Assembly: GCF_022647325.1 (NCBI RefSeq)
Contig: NZ_CP071407.1
Coordinates: forward strand, 310,001-374,000
Length of the DNA: 64,000 bases
Direction: 5' to 3'
From: Pantoea deleyi
GTDB taxonomy: Bacteria > Pseudomonadota > Gammaproteobacteria > Enterobacterales > Enterobacteriaceae
The position numbers and the translations under genes were made by a program. Positions 37,250-45,915 of the stretch are shown here, piece by piece (positions within the stretch are counted from its first letter, which is position 1; each line of letters opens with the position of its first letter). The notes beneath the pieces were generated by a model. That model was not told where the DNA came from and did not search any database. It was given only the letters and a program-made list of their open reading frames with translations.

Positions 37250-38887
37250 TCACTGCTGCTTCAGTGCCGCGAAGACCCGGGCAACCGCGACCGCGCCCGG
37301 ATCCGGCACGCCGTTGAGATTCGCGCTGTTGAGATAAGACGACCGCCCCGCATTGGCTTTCCCCATCCCGGCGGTGGCGTCACTGCCCTGCTGCGCCGCG
37401 TCCGCCGCCGCCGCCAGCGATTTGCCCGCCACCAGCGCTTCGATAGCGGGCTGCAGTGCATCGATCATCGTGCGATCGCCCGGTCGTGCGCCGCCATACT
37501 GCTTCATCTTTTCCAGCCCCTGCTGTAACGCCTGCGGCAGCGTATCCCCTTCAGCCAGCTGCTGCGCCGCTGCGGTAAAGAAGATCGCCATCAGCACGCC
37601 GCTGGAGCCGCCCATCACCGTCGCCAGGCGTTCACCGGTCACTGCCAGCAGGTCGGGCAGCGCATTCAGGGGCAGTTGATGATCGGCGCATTCCCGCTGG
37701 ATCTGGCGTGCGCCGACCGCAAAGGTGGAGCCTGTGTCGCCATCGCCCACCTGGGCATCCAGCCTGTTGAGTTCGCTTTCGCTGGCAATCAGGGTATCGC
37801 AGATAGCGTTAACCATCGCCGCTACGCTGGGGTTCGCGGAGGGTTGCACGGGCTGCGCGCTGGCCTCACGGGTCACCACCACAGGTGCCAGCGGCGCGAT
37901 CTTCACGGCGTTAACCCAGCCGGTGACCTCGACCGGCGCGCAGATCGCCTCCTCCAGCAGCGGGTTGAGCGTCAGGCGGGTGACTGAAAAGCCTTTCATA
38001 TCCAGCGCGGTCATCAGCGGAGCCGGGCCGATCAGATAATCACATGGCTGGCTGAGCGGCGAGGCGATCAGGTCACGCGTCACCAGGCTCATCTCCAGCG
38101 CAGACATGCCGCCAAGATTATTGACCAGCAGCGCGCATCGCTGGTCAGTACCCGGCATTACCTTCTCCAGCAGATGCTGCACAATCGCCTGCGCGTTCTG
38201 CGTCTGCATGACATCCACGCCCGGCTCGCCATGGATCCCCAGTCCCATTTCCACGCTGCCCTCAGGCACGCGCTGACCGCTCTCTTCATCTGGCAGATGA
38301 CAGCCGGAGAGCGCCACACCCATGGACGCAATGGCCTGGCTCGCGGCCTCGGCCGCCCCGGTGACCGCCGCCAGATCGTCACCGCGCTCTGCGACAAAAC
38401 CCGCCACTTTGTGCACCAGTAACGTTCCCGCTACCCCGCGCGGCTGCGGATTGTCCGGCAACGCCACATCATCCCCGACAATCACCATATTGACGCTGAA
38501 GCCCGCTTTGCGGGCTTTCTCGGCTGCCAGACCGAAGTTGAGCCGATCGCCGGTGTAATTTTTCACAATCAGCAGGCATCCCGCCTCACCGGTCAGATGA
38601 ATGATGGCGTTATAGACGGCGTCAACGCTGGGCGAGGCAAACACATCGCCGCAGACGGCCGCCGTCAGCATCCCCTTGCCGATGAACCCGACGTGGGCCG
38701 GTTCATGGCCGGAGCCACCCCCGGAGATCAGGGCAACCTGCTGCTTCTGCCAGTCACGACGCATCACGATGCGGATGTGCGGATCGACCTGCAGCCGGAC
38801 CAGGTTCTGCCACGGGCTGGCGTAAATCATGCCATCTAACGCACTGTCGACGAGATCATCCTTTTTATTCATTACGAATCGGGTCAT
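37250..38887 (-). CDS. dhaK: Single-chain ATP-dependent dihydroxyacetone kinase (DhaK-DhaL fusion)
   Basis: 545 residues from ATG 38887, which has GAGGA six bases upstream and aligns with the Citrobacter freundii start; the open frame extends 51 codons further but without support. Residues 1-330 are the K domain: GGGSGHEPAHVGFIGKGML near 60, VKNYTGDRLNFG, and GIHGEPG with the His that binds dihydroxyacetone covalently. The C-terminal L domain has DAQVGDGDTGSTF, whose Asp residues hold Mg-ATP, and GGSSGVLMAIFF. It phosphorylates dihydroxyacetone, and often glyceraldehyde, with ATP rather than through the phosphotransferase system. Divergent from fucO around a perfect FNR box. Confidence 0.93.
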   Translation of the reverse strand: MTRFVMNKKDDLVDSALDGMIYASPWQNLVRLQVDPHIRIVMRRDWQKQQVALISGGGSGHEPAHVGFIGKGMLTAAVCGDVFASPSVDAVYNAIIHLTGEAGCLLIVKNYTGDRLNFGLAAEKARKAGFSVNMVIVGDDVALPDNPQPRGVAGTLLVHKVAGFVAERGDDLAAVTGAAEAASQAIASMGVALSGCHLPDEESGQRVPEGSVEMGLGIHGEPGVDVMQTQNAQAIVQHLLEKVMPGTDQRCALLVNNLGGMSALEMSLVTRDLIASPLSQPCDYLIGPAPLMTALDMKGFSVTRLTLNPLLEEAICAPVEVTGWVNAVKIAPLAPVVVTREASAQPVQPSANPSVAAMVNAICDTLIASESELNRLDAQVGDGDTGSTFAVGARQIQRECADHQLPLNALPDLLAVTGERLATVMGGSSGVLMAIFFTAAAQQLAEGDTLPQALQQGLEKMKQYGGARPGDRTMIDALQPAIEALVAGKSLAAAADAAQQGSDATAGMGKANAGRSSYLNSANLNGVPDPGAVAVARVFAALKQQ

Positions 38888-39132
38888 ATCTTTCCTCATG
38901 GGCGTGTCGGGTAACAGATAAACCAGTGTTGCACACCGCCGGCAACAGTGAGACATCCGTAGCCGGAGGGCGACCGCCCGGAAGCGGGTTAAACGCGCCT
39001 GGCATGTACGATTTTTTGCTAATTTATTGATTAATATCAATTGGCTTTGTCAGGAATTGAGAAGTTTCACGCAGAAGCAGCCCTGATAATGGCAGAGGGT
39101 AAAAAAATCATTTGCTGACAGAGGATGTTCTG
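38888..39132. promoter_or_regulatory. Divergent dhaK/fucO promoter region
   Basis: 245 bases. Contains the FNR box at 39027-39040. On the plus strand GATAAT at 39085-39090 is a good -10 candidate; the FNR box would then be centred at about -63, close to the class I position. I do not see a clear -10 for dhaK. Confidence 0.55.
39027..39040. promoter_or_regulatory. Perfect FNR box between dhaK and fucO
   Basis: TTGATTAATATCAA matches the FNR consensus at all ten defined positions and is itself a complete palindrome. Its position between genes for dihydroxyacetone phosphorylation and for an oxygen-sensitive iron alcohol dehydrogenase fits oxygen control of one or both genes. Confidence 0.75.
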
Positions 39133-40281
39133 ATGACGCACCGTATGATTCTGAATGAAACGGCCTGGTTTGGTGCCGGTTCACTGCACCATTTACCGGA
39201 AGAGGTCAGCCGACGCGGGATGCGAAAAGCGCTGATCGTCACCGATAAAGCGCTGGCAGCAGCCGGGGTGCTGCAGCGGGTAACCGATCTGCTGACTGCC
39301 CACCAGCTGGCGTGGGCGGTTTATGATGAGGTCGTGCCGAATCCGACGATTCGCACGGTGCAGCAGGGTGTCGCGGCGTTCAGAGCCGCGGGTGCCGACT
39401 ACCTGATCGCCGTCGGCGGCGGCTCCCCTCAGGATACCAGCAAGGCGATCGGCATCATTATCACCAATCCCGGCTTTGAAGATGTGCGCAGTCTGGAAGG
39501 AACTGCCCCCACCCGCTTTGCGGCCGCCCCGATTATCGCCATCCCCACCACGGCCGGTACGGCGGCGGAGACGACGATTAACTATGTGATCACCGACGAG
39601 GAGAATCGGCGCAAGTTTGTCTGTGTCGATCCGCACTGCATCCCGAAAGTCGCGATTATCGATGCGGAGATGATGATGACGATGCCCGCGTCGCTCAGGG
39701 CGGCCACCGGTATCGACGCCCTGACCCATGCGATTGAGGGATACCTCACCCGTGACGCCTGGGCGATGAGCGATATGCTGCATCTCAAAGCAATAAAGAT
39801 GATCAGCCAGTCACTGCGTGGATCGATGGCGGGCGATCCGGAGGCGGCCGAGCAGATGGCGCTGGGGCAGTATGTGGCCGGCATGGGCTTTTCCAACGTC
39901 GGCCTGGGCCTGGTGCATGGCATGGCCCATCCGCTGGGCGCCTTTTACAACGTTCCGCACGGCGTGGCGAATGCCATTCTGCTGCCTGAGGTCATGGCCT
40001 GGAACGCCCCCTGCACCGGCGAGAAATATCGTGACATCGCCCGCGCCATGGGCGTCAGGCAGGCGGACTCGCTGCCGCTGGAGGCCGCGCGGGAGGCGGC
40101 CGTCGCTGCCGTGCGCCAGCTCTGTCGCGATGTAAACATCCCCCTTTCACTGCGTGATGTCGGCCTGCAGGAGGCGGATATCCCCGCACTGGCGCAGGCG
40201 GCGCTGGACGATGTCTGCACCGGCGGCAACCCACGCGCGCCCGATCTGGAGGCCGTGATGGCGCTCTACCGTCACAGCTGA
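39133..40281 (+). CDS. fucO: Lactaldehyde reductase (L-1,2-propanediol oxidoreductase)
   Basis: 382 residues from ATG 39133, with GAGG eleven bases upstream; the open frame to 39112 starts at a TTG. The sequence follows E. coli FucO (383 residues) almost throughout: MILNETAWFG, GADYLIA-GGGSPQDT, PTTAGTAAE. Iron ligands are Asp and His in GIDALTHAIEGY and two His in GMAHPLGAFYNVPHG. It reduces L-lactaldehyde to 1,2-propanediol with NADH under anaerobic growth and is inactivated by oxygen. No fucose or rhamnose genes are near, so it may serve another aldehyde or diol made alongside dihydroxyacetone. Confidence 0.93.
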   Translation: MTHRMILNETAWFGAGSLHHLPEEVSRRGMRKALIVTDKALAAAGVLQRVTDLLTAHQLAWAVYDEVVPNPTIRTVQQGVAAFRAAGADYLIAVGGGSPQDTSKAIGIIITNPGFEDVRSLEGTAPTRFAAAPIIAIPTTAGTAAETTINYVITDEENRRKFVCVDPHCIPKVAIIDAEMMMTMPASLRAATGIDALTHAIEGYLTRDAWAMSDMLHLKAIKMISQSLRGSMAGDPEAAEQMALGQYVAGMGFSNVGLGLVHGMAHPLGAFYNVPHGVANAILLPEVMAWNAPCTGEKYRDIARAMGVRQADSLPLEAAREAAVAAVRQLCRDVNIPLSLRDVGLQEADIPALAQAALDDVCTGGNPRAPDLEAVMALYRHS

Positions 40282-40300
40282 ACCCGCGCTGACAGGCTAA

Positions 40301-40324
40301 AAGCCCGCCCGCAGAGGCGGGCTT
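40301..40324 (+). terminator. Terminator-like hairpin after fucO
   Basis: AAGCCCGCC pairs with GGCGGGCTT (perfect 9-bp stem) 19 bases after the fucO stop. Only a short, interrupted T stretch follows. Confidence 0.65.
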
Positions 40325-40497
40325 CTGGTCTGCAGATCCGGGGAAATTGCGGCGTTTTCGCCAGAAGTTACCAGCTGGCGCTGGCGCCTGCCTGCGGGGG
40401 TTTCAGGGGCGTTCAGCCGCCGGTTTTCAGCCTGAAATCGCCCGCGATAATGTCAGCGCACGGCCCTGCTTTCTTTAGATGCGAAACCCTGTCCCAC

Positions 40498-40511
40498 TTG
40501 ATCTGGATCAC
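40498..40511. promoter_or_regulatory. FNR-like box upstream of ortT
   Basis: TTGATCTGGATCAC matches FNR at nine of ten positions. It is 51 bases before the ortT start codon. About two such 9/10 matches are expected by chance in a window this size, and I see no good -10 at the matching distance. Confidence 0.4.
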
Positions 40512-40562
40512 AAAAATCCGCATCATGCGCAGCAAAACCTGACTGACGCTGCGGAGAGAACA

Positions 40563-40736
40563 ATGACACTGTACCAGGGTATGCTTATTTTTTATGCCGT
40601 TGTTGCACTGTTCGCTACGCTAATCACCTTCTTCATCGCCAAAGATAAGCTGAGCATCAAACTGCTGAGCGCCTTTTTAGTCGGCGCAACCTGGCCGATG
40701 AGCTTCCCTGTGGCGCTGATGTTTGCGCTGTTCTGA
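40563..40736 (+). CDS. ortT: OrtT/GhoT-family membrane toxin
   Basis: 57 residues from ATG 40563 with GGAGA seven bases upstream; the open frame extends 28 codons upstream without support. E. coli OrtT and GhoT are also 57 residues. The sequence has two membrane helices, KDKLSIKLLSAFLVGATWPMSFPVALMF matching the family's highly conserved second half in shorter pieces (LLSAFLVGATWPMSFPVAL). These proteins depolarise the inner membrane and lower ATP, promoting slow growth. No GhoS-like antitoxin lies next to it, as for E. coli OrtT, an orphan toxin active under stress from tetrahydrofolate inhibitors. Confidence 0.9.
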   Translation: MTLYQGMLIFYAVVALFATLITFFIAKDKLSIKLLSAFLVGATWPMSFPVALMFALF

Positions 40737-41164
40737 CTGACTGAACACCGTTTTACACCCGACGCCGGTCAGGTGCCCCCGACCTGCACGCGGCGATCAC
40801 CGGCGTGATGCTGAAGGCGGACAAGACGCGGAGCTGCCTCTTCTCAGTGTGGTGATACTGGCTTCCTTCTCCATGCCTGCGGTGCTCCGGGGCATGCCGG
40901 AAAACCGTACCGCCGGCTGAAACCCGGCAGCAGACCTGCCAGCCCGGCGCCATACCCCGTCAGAACGACGGTGGTCACGTTCCCGAATCCGCCTTCCATT
41001 CGTTCTGATTTTGTGAATCCTGTTACAGGATTAGATTTACGCTATTTCATCGCATAACAAGGCTTTACACTCCGCTAACCGGTCAGTAAAGTAGCGCCCA
41101 GACATCAACTCTGATGCGTAAGCGTTAACGTCAACCAACGCCCCCCGCAGCACTGCTGCCTGTG
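40737..41164. other. 428-base spacer with a possible gene remnant
   Basis: No intact gene. On the plus strand a frame ending at TGA 40918-40920 reads ELPLLSVVILASFSMPAVLR and then GMPENRTAG from about 40831, which resembles the SAxxxMPExRxGxAG segment of 14-helix MFS drug exporters such as SmvA. It has no start and breaks off, so it may be a decayed fragment or chance. The rest (40921-41164) is AT-richer promoter-like DNA with nothing I can name. Confidence 0.3.
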
Positions 41165-42376
41165 ATGATCCCTGCCATGATGCCTGAACAGCACCGAGCC
41201 CGACCTCACGCTGCGTTTTCCAGCGCCTCCTTTTTCTTATTCGTTCTGCTTCTCACCGTGGCGAACCTGCGGGCGCCGATTACCGTCACCGGACCGGTTT
41301 TACAGGATATCTGTCAGACGTTCGGTCTGAGCGCCGGTGAAGCCGGTCTGTTTAACTTCATTCCGCTGATGCTGTTCGCCCTGCTCGCGCCGCCAGCCGC
41401 CTGGCTGGGCAACCGCATCGGCCTCGTGCGCAGTTTATGGGGCGCCCTGTGCCTGATCACCGCCGGTTCGCTGCTGCGCGGGTTGTCAGCCGAAGCGGCG
41501 CTCTGGGGCGGCACGCTGTTGCTCAGCGCAGGCATCGCCGCCGCTAACGTGCTGCTGCCGCCGCTGATCAAACGCGACTTTACCGCGCACACCGCCCGCT
41601 ACATCGGCCTGTATGCCGCCACGATGTCGATTACCGCCAGCCTGGCCTCCGGCATCGCCGTGCCGCTGAGTCAGATTTCAGCAGCGGGCTGGCGGCTCTC
41701 GCTGGTGGTGTGGGCGCTGCCCGGGCTGGTGGCGCTGTTCGCCTGGCTGCCGCTGTTACGTCAGCAACAGCCTGCCTCAGCCACTGCGGCGGCCCCGATC
41801 CCGCAGCGCCACCCCTGGCGCTCAGCGGGCGGCTGGCACATCGCCCTGTTTATGGCGCTGCAGTCGCTGGCGTTTTATACCCTGATCGACTGGTTCAGCC
41901 CGTTTGCCCAGGACAGGAGGTTCAGCCAGGCACAGGCGGGCTGGCTGCTGTTCTGGTATCAGGCGGTCGCCATTGTCGCTAACCTGGGCTGCATGGTGGC
42001 GCTGAAGCGGGTAAAGGATGCCCGGATCACTGCGTTTGTGGCCTCCTCTGGCATTTTTCTCGGCCTGCTGGGCTTGCTGCTCTATCCGCAGTGGGCCATC
42101 CTCTGGCTGACGCTGGCCGGGCTGGGAGCAGGCGCCTCGCTGGTGCTCTGCCTCTCGCTGTTTAACCTGCGCGCAGGCAGCCATCGTCAGGCTTCACAGC
42201 TCTCCGGCATGGCGCAGTGTGTCGGCTATGCGCTGGCGGCGCTCGGGCCACTCTTTTTCGGCGTCCTGCATGAGCAGAGCGGAAGCTGGACGCTGCCCTT
42301 TGGCATGCTGACGCTGCTGAGCCTGCTACAGATGCTGCTGGCACCGCTGGCGGCGCAGTCAAAACCCATCAGCTAA
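41165..42376 (+). CDS. CynX/NimT-family MFS transporter
   Basis: 403 residues, twelve membrane segments. The N-terminal helix reads VANLRAPITVTGPVLQDI, typical of the CynX/NimT (YycB, YeaN) group, followed by the MFS loop GNRIGLVRSL. Known relatives have been linked to cyanate or 2-nitroimidazole, but the natural substrate is usually unknown. The start is uncertain: GTG 41162, ATG 41165, ATG 41177 and ATG 41180 all lack a clear Shine-Dalgarno. glsB follows after 83 bases on the same strand. Confidence 0.82.
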   Translation: MIPAMMPEQHRARPHAAFSSASFFLFVLLLTVANLRAPITVTGPVLQDICQTFGLSAGEAGLFNFIPLMLFALLAPPAAWLGNRIGLVRSLWGALCLITAGSLLRGLSAEAALWGGTLLLSAGIAAANVLLPPLIKRDFTAHTARYIGLYAATMSITASLASGIAVPLSQISAAGWRLSLVVWALPGLVALFAWLPLLRQQQPASATAAAPIPQRHPWRSAGGWHIALFMALQSLAFYTLIDWFSPFAQDRRFSQAQAGWLLFWYQAVAIVANLGCMVALKRVKDARITAFVASSGIFLGLLGLLLYPQWAILWLTLAGLGAGASLVLCLSLFNLRAGSHRQASQLSGMAQCVGYALAALGPLFFGVLHEQSGSWTLPFGMLTLLSLLQMLLAPLAAQSKPIS

Positions 42377-42459
42377 GGGCGATCTGCCGCTGATACTATT
42401 AATGGCAGTTCGCTGATGCGCGGCATCGCGGGCGGCCCGTAACAACAGGAGAAAGGTGC

Positions 42460-43380
42460 GTGTCTGAACTGAATAATGCTCTGCTGCAGGAAGTGCTGGA
42501 TCAGGTGCGTCCGCTGGTTCATCAGGGAAAAGTGGCGAACTACATCCCTGCCCTGGCGGATGTGGCGGCGGACAATCTGGCCATTGCGGTCTGCCTGCGG
42601 GATGGCACGCTATTTCAGGCGGGCGATGCAGAAACGCGCTTCTCCATTCAGTCCATCTCCAAAGCGCTGTCGCTGACGGTAGCGCTGACCCGTTATGACG
42701 ACAGTGAAATCTGGCAGCGGGTCGGCAAAGAGCCGTCCGGTCAGCCCTTTAACTCGCTGGTGCAGCTGGAGCTGGAACAGGGCAAGCCGCGTAATCCCTT
42801 TATCAATGCCGGTGCGCTGGTGATCTGCGATCTGCTGGAAACCCGCCTCACCGCGCCGCGTCAGCGGATGCTGGAGATCGTCAGGCAACTGAGTCAGCAG
42901 CCCGATATCAACTACGACCGCCACGTTGCCCGCTCGGAGTTCGAGCACTCTGCGCGCAATGCTGCGATCGCCTGGCTGATGAAGTCTTTCGGGAATTTTG
43001 ATAACGATGTCACCAGCGTGATGCAGACCTACTTCCACTACTGCTCGCTCTCAATGAGCTGCGTGGAGCTGGCGCGCACCTTTATCTATCTGGCAAATCA
43101 GGGCCGGATGCTGGATGGCAGCGAGATGATCACCCCGCGTCAGGCGCGGCAGATCAACGCGCTGATGATCACCAGCGGCATGTACGATGGCGCCGGCGAA
43201 TTTGCGTGGCGGGTCGGGATGCCCGCGAAATCCGGGGTCGGCGGGGGGATCATTGCTATCATTCCGGGCGAGATGAGCATTGCCGTCTGGTCGCCGGGGC
43301 TGGACAGCGCAGGTAACTCGCTGGCGGGCACCGCGGCGCTGGAGTTACTGACCGAAAAGCTGGGCCGCTCGATATTCTGA
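42460..43380 (+). CDS. glsB: Glutaminase GlsB type
   Basis: 306 residues starting at GTG 42460, with AGGAGAAAGG just upstream. The beta-lactamase-like serine glutaminase fold shows RFSIQSISK (Ser65-x-x-Lys68), [10 protein letters not shown], and [21 protein letters not shown] near the C-terminus. It matches E. coli YneH/GlsB closely ([22 protein letters not shown]). It converts glutamine to glutamate and ammonia in the cytoplasm and is the pH-insensitive glutaminase of the two in E. coli. Confidence 0.94.
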   Translation: MSELNNALLQEVLDQVRPLVHQGKVANYIPALADVAADNLAIAVCLRDGTLFQAGDAETRFSIQSISKALSLTVALTRYDDSEIWQRVGKEPSGQPFNSLVQLELEQGKPRNPFINAGALVICDLLETRLTAPRQRMLEIVRQLSQQPDINYDRHVARSEFEHSARNAAIAWLMKSFGNFDNDVTSVMQTYFHYCSLSMSCVELARTFIYLANQGRMLDGSEMITPRQARQINALMITSGMYDGAGEFAWRVGMPAKSGVGGGIIAIIPGEMSIAVWSPGLDSAGNSLAGTAALELLTEKLGRSIF

Positions 43381-43511
43381 GGCTGGCCTGCGCCTGGCCG
43401 CTCAGGGTGGCAGACGGAGTCCAGCCGCCTGGCGGGCGGCGGTGAACGACTCCGCCAGCCAGCGGTCAGCGTTGCAGAGGCGGTCGTGACCGCCCTGCTG
43501 CTGCGATGGGC

Positions 43512-43661
43512 TTAGTGCCCGATCTGCGCTAAATCTTCCTCTTTCAGCCCGGTCAGCTTCAGGACGACAGGGCGCTCCACACCGTTCTGCAGCATGGCGA
43601 GGGCAATTCTCAGCGCGGCTTTGCGCTCGCCGATCTGCTCAAGCTGCTGTGCGATAGTCAT
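43512..43661 (-). CDS. Possible internally started small protein of the rpn gene (RpnS-like)
   Basis: In frame with the nuclease gene, ATG 43661 has GGAG (43670-43673) eight bases upstream, the best Shine-Dalgarno inside the gene. It would give a 49-residue acidic/helical peptide beginning MTIAQQLEQIGERKAAL. Another internal ATG at 43817 has only a weak GGCGGA. Prediction by analogy with E. coli intragenic antitoxins; not visible as a separate open frame. Confidence 0.4.
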   Translation of the reverse strand: MTIAQQLEQIGERKAALRIALAMLQNGVERPVVLKLTGLKEEDLAQIGH

Positions 43662-44393
43662 CAGGGCATCTCCATGTTGTGGCACATGTTGTGCCAGCTC
43701 CCGAACAAAGGCTTCGGCATCAGCCGTTTCGCCCGCCTGCACCATGTAGTGTACCAGCGAAACTATCTGCGCTGAAGAGTGATAGCCCTTCAGCAAAACG
43801 GACACCAGCTTCTCCATCAGTTCCGCCAGATCCCGCTGTCGGATATGCTTCTGTAACAGGGTCAGCGCGGCCATGCGGCGATGTTGCATAATCTCATCGT
43901 CCGGAATGACCGTCACATCCACCAGCGGAAAACTGCGGCTGTAAAGCCTCCCTGCCAGCCGGGCATCGTCGAACTCATCCAGCCAGCGGGTGGAATAGGG
44001 ATAGGGTGAGCGGCGGCCAGCGTAGTAGAGCATGGGGATCACCAGCGGCAGTCTTTTATGGCCGCTTTCCAGATGGCGCTGCATAGCCGCAATGGCATAA
44101 CGCATCAGGCGAAAGGCCATGTGCCTGTCGGGCACAGACTGATGCTCAATCAGCACATGGATATAGCCCTCGCCCGCCGTGGTTTTAAGGCTGTAAAGCA
44201 CATCGCTGAAATAGTGCCGGAGATCCGTTTCAACAAAGGAGCCCGACTCCAGTTTCAGCGTGCTGAGATCACAGATTTCCCGCAACTCCGGCGGCAGATG
44301 CAGCCTCATAAAGTCGCGGGCAATATCCGGCTGCGTCAGAAACTGCCGGAAGGTCGCATCATGCGGTGTGGGTGTCCCCGCTCTTTTAGTCAT
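43512..44393 (-). CDS. Rpn-family PD-(D/E)XK nuclease (recombination-promoting nuclease)
   Basis: 293 residues. N-terminal PDDEXK nuclease domain with PHDATFRQFL near residue 9, an acidic metal site in DLRHYFSDVLYSL, and the catalytic IEHQS strand (residues about 81-85). PDRHMAFRLMRYAIAAM and PMLYYAGRRSPYPYS are typical of RpnA/B/C (YhgA-like, transposase_31). Rpn proteins cleave DNA and boost RecA-independent recombination, and some act against phages. In E. coli the same genes also express a short C-terminal protein from an internal start that inhibits the nuclease. Such a start is visible here at 43661. Confidence 0.88.
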   Translation of the reverse strand: MTKRAGTPTPHDATFRQFLTQPDIARDFMRLHLPPELREICDLSTLKLESGSFVETDLRHYFSDVLYSLKTTAGEGYIHVLIEHQSVPDRHMAFRLMRYAIAAMQRHLESGHKRLPLVIPMLYYAGRRSPYPYSTRWLDEFDDARLAGRLYSRSFPLVDVTVIPDDEIMQHRRMAALTLLQKHIRQRDLAELMEKLVSVLLKGYHSSAQIVSLVHYMVQAGETADAEAFVRELAQHVPQHGDALMTIAQQLEQIGERKAALRIALAMLQNGVERPVVLKLTGLKEEDLAQIGH

Positions 44394-44756
44394 CAGCCAA
44401 ATCCCTTTTCCTGCAGTTCTCTGCGACGGCGTGTTCCTGAGCCATGCGACATCCGGTTCGGTTTATAAAACGGCAGGGACGACGACGTCGCCCCGATTGT
44501 GTCTGTCTAAACTGGCGCAACCCGGCAGGCACAAGCCTGCGTCGTCCACCTCATTGGAACGTGTAATGGCTGCCGTCTGAACAGGCTCTCTGCTTAATAG
44601 CCTGATTCACCCGCAGGGTAAAAGGGTCTGGCTGGATTTTTCGAGACGTGCCGGAAGATTAACGGCAGACGTGAGCGCCCTGCGTGACGGGCGTGTTTGC
44701 GCCTGCCCGGGCATTTCTTAGCCGCCGGCAGGCGATCCGGCGCCTGAGCGCTGGCT
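44394..44756. other. 363-base spacer upstream of rpn
   Basis: Promoter region of rpn on its left and 3' end of the 2-hydroxyacid dehydrogenase on its right. A small perfect hairpin, GCAGGC-ACAA-GCCTGC at 44525-44540, is the only structure I can name. Plus-strand frames here have no credible product. Confidence 0.4.
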
Positions 44757-45695
44757 TCAGCGCACGAGATTTACGGGCTGGCCCTGAACAAAGGCCGCGA
44801 TGTTGGTCATCACGCCCGACACCAGGTTCTCCACGCCGCTGCGGCTGGCCCAGGCGATATGTGGCGTCAGCAGCAGCATCGGCAGGTCGGCCAGCAGCGG
44901 ATTATCTGCCGCCGGGGGTTCGCTGCTCAGCACATCCAGCGCCGCGCCGCCAATCACGCCCTGTTTTAACGCCGCCGCGAGATCGTCCTCGTTAATCAGT
45001 CCGCCGCGGGCAGTGTTAATCAGTTGCGCGTGAGGTTTCATCTGACGCAGCGCCTGCCGATCGATCAGCTGGCGGGTCTGTTCGCTCAGAGGACAGTGCA
45101 GTGAGATGATATCGCTGGTCGCCAGCATCTGTTCAAAGCTGACGTAACCCTCGCGTACCCGGTCTCTGCCTTTACGCTCGGCGTACTGCACCTGCATCCC
45201 CAGCGCCTGCGCCAGCTGTCCGACCGCCTGACCGATATCGCCTTTCCCGACGATCCCCAGCGTGGCGCCCGCGATATCCTGAATCGGCTGACGATGCAGG
45301 CAGAAATGGGCAGCCTGCGGCCAGTCGGTGCGGGTGTTCAGGGCATATGCCATCAGCTGACGGCGCAGGGCAAAAATCGCGGCAATCACAGACTCGGCGA
45401 CGCTCTGCGTGGAGTAACCCGGCACGTTACTGACCAGGATGCCGCGCGCCCGGCAGGCGTCGAGATCGATACAGTCATAGCCGGTGGCCGCCACGCAGAT
45501 GAAACGCAGCCCGGGCAGTTGGTCCAGCGTATCGGCCCGCAGCGCCACCTTATTGGTGATCGCCACCGTCGCACCGGCCAGCGCGGCGACGACATCACTG
45601 GCTGAGGTCTGCGGGCGAATTACCCAGTCGGCCTGCACCTGGCCGGTGGGCAGGGAGAGAGGCACGGTTTCACCATCCAGCATCACAATTTTCAT
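44757..45695 (-). CDS. D-isomer-specific 2-hydroxyacid dehydrogenase
   Basis: 312 residues. NAD-binding loop GIVGKGDIGQAVG near residue 147; catalytic triad Arg in INTARGGLINEDDL, Glu in LSSEPP and His in LLTPHIAWAS. VSNVPGYSTQSVAE in the substrate domain matches the hydroxypyruvate/glycerate dehydrogenase branch (HprA-like), though glyoxylate, hydroxypyruvate and related 2-oxo acids cannot be separated by eye. Stands alone. ATG 45695 has GGGACG upstream, a modest Shine-Dalgarno. Confidence 0.88.
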   Translation of the reverse strand: MKIVMLDGETVPLSLPTGQVQADWVIRPQTSASDVVAALAGATVAITNKVALRADTLDQLPGLRFICVAATGYDCIDLDACRARGILVSNVPGYSTQSVAESVIAAIFALRRQLMAYALNTRTDWPQAAHFCLHRQPIQDIAGATLGIVGKGDIGQAVGQLAQALGMQVQYAERKGRDRVREGYVSFEQMLATSDIISLHCPLSEQTRQLIDRQALRQMKPHAQLINTARGGLINEDDLAAALKQGVIGGAALDVLSSEPPAADNPLLADLPMLLLTPHIAWASRSGVENLVSGVMTNIAAFVQGQPVNLVR

Positions 45696-45915
45696 ATTTC
45701 GTCCCTTATGGATTCCGATTAAACGCAGCCAGCGCTTTAATGTTATTTGTATGTGTTTACCGGGTAACAGTTAAGTTAAATGATGCTGAAATTAAAGTGA
45801 ATATGTTCAAAGAGTGCGAATTTTTTCGCATCCAAAGCCACTTTATTTAACGCTTTTATCCCCTTCGCGTTACACTGCCGCCCTGAATTCTGACCCTGTT
45901 ACGTTCACTGAAATA

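Noticed and set aside
42460..43511. Glutaminase plus MFS gene as an acid-resistance operon
   Set aside because: The acid-resistance glutaminase is the YbaS type with a GadC antiporter; this protein is of the YneH/GlsB type and the MFS neighbour is CynX-like.
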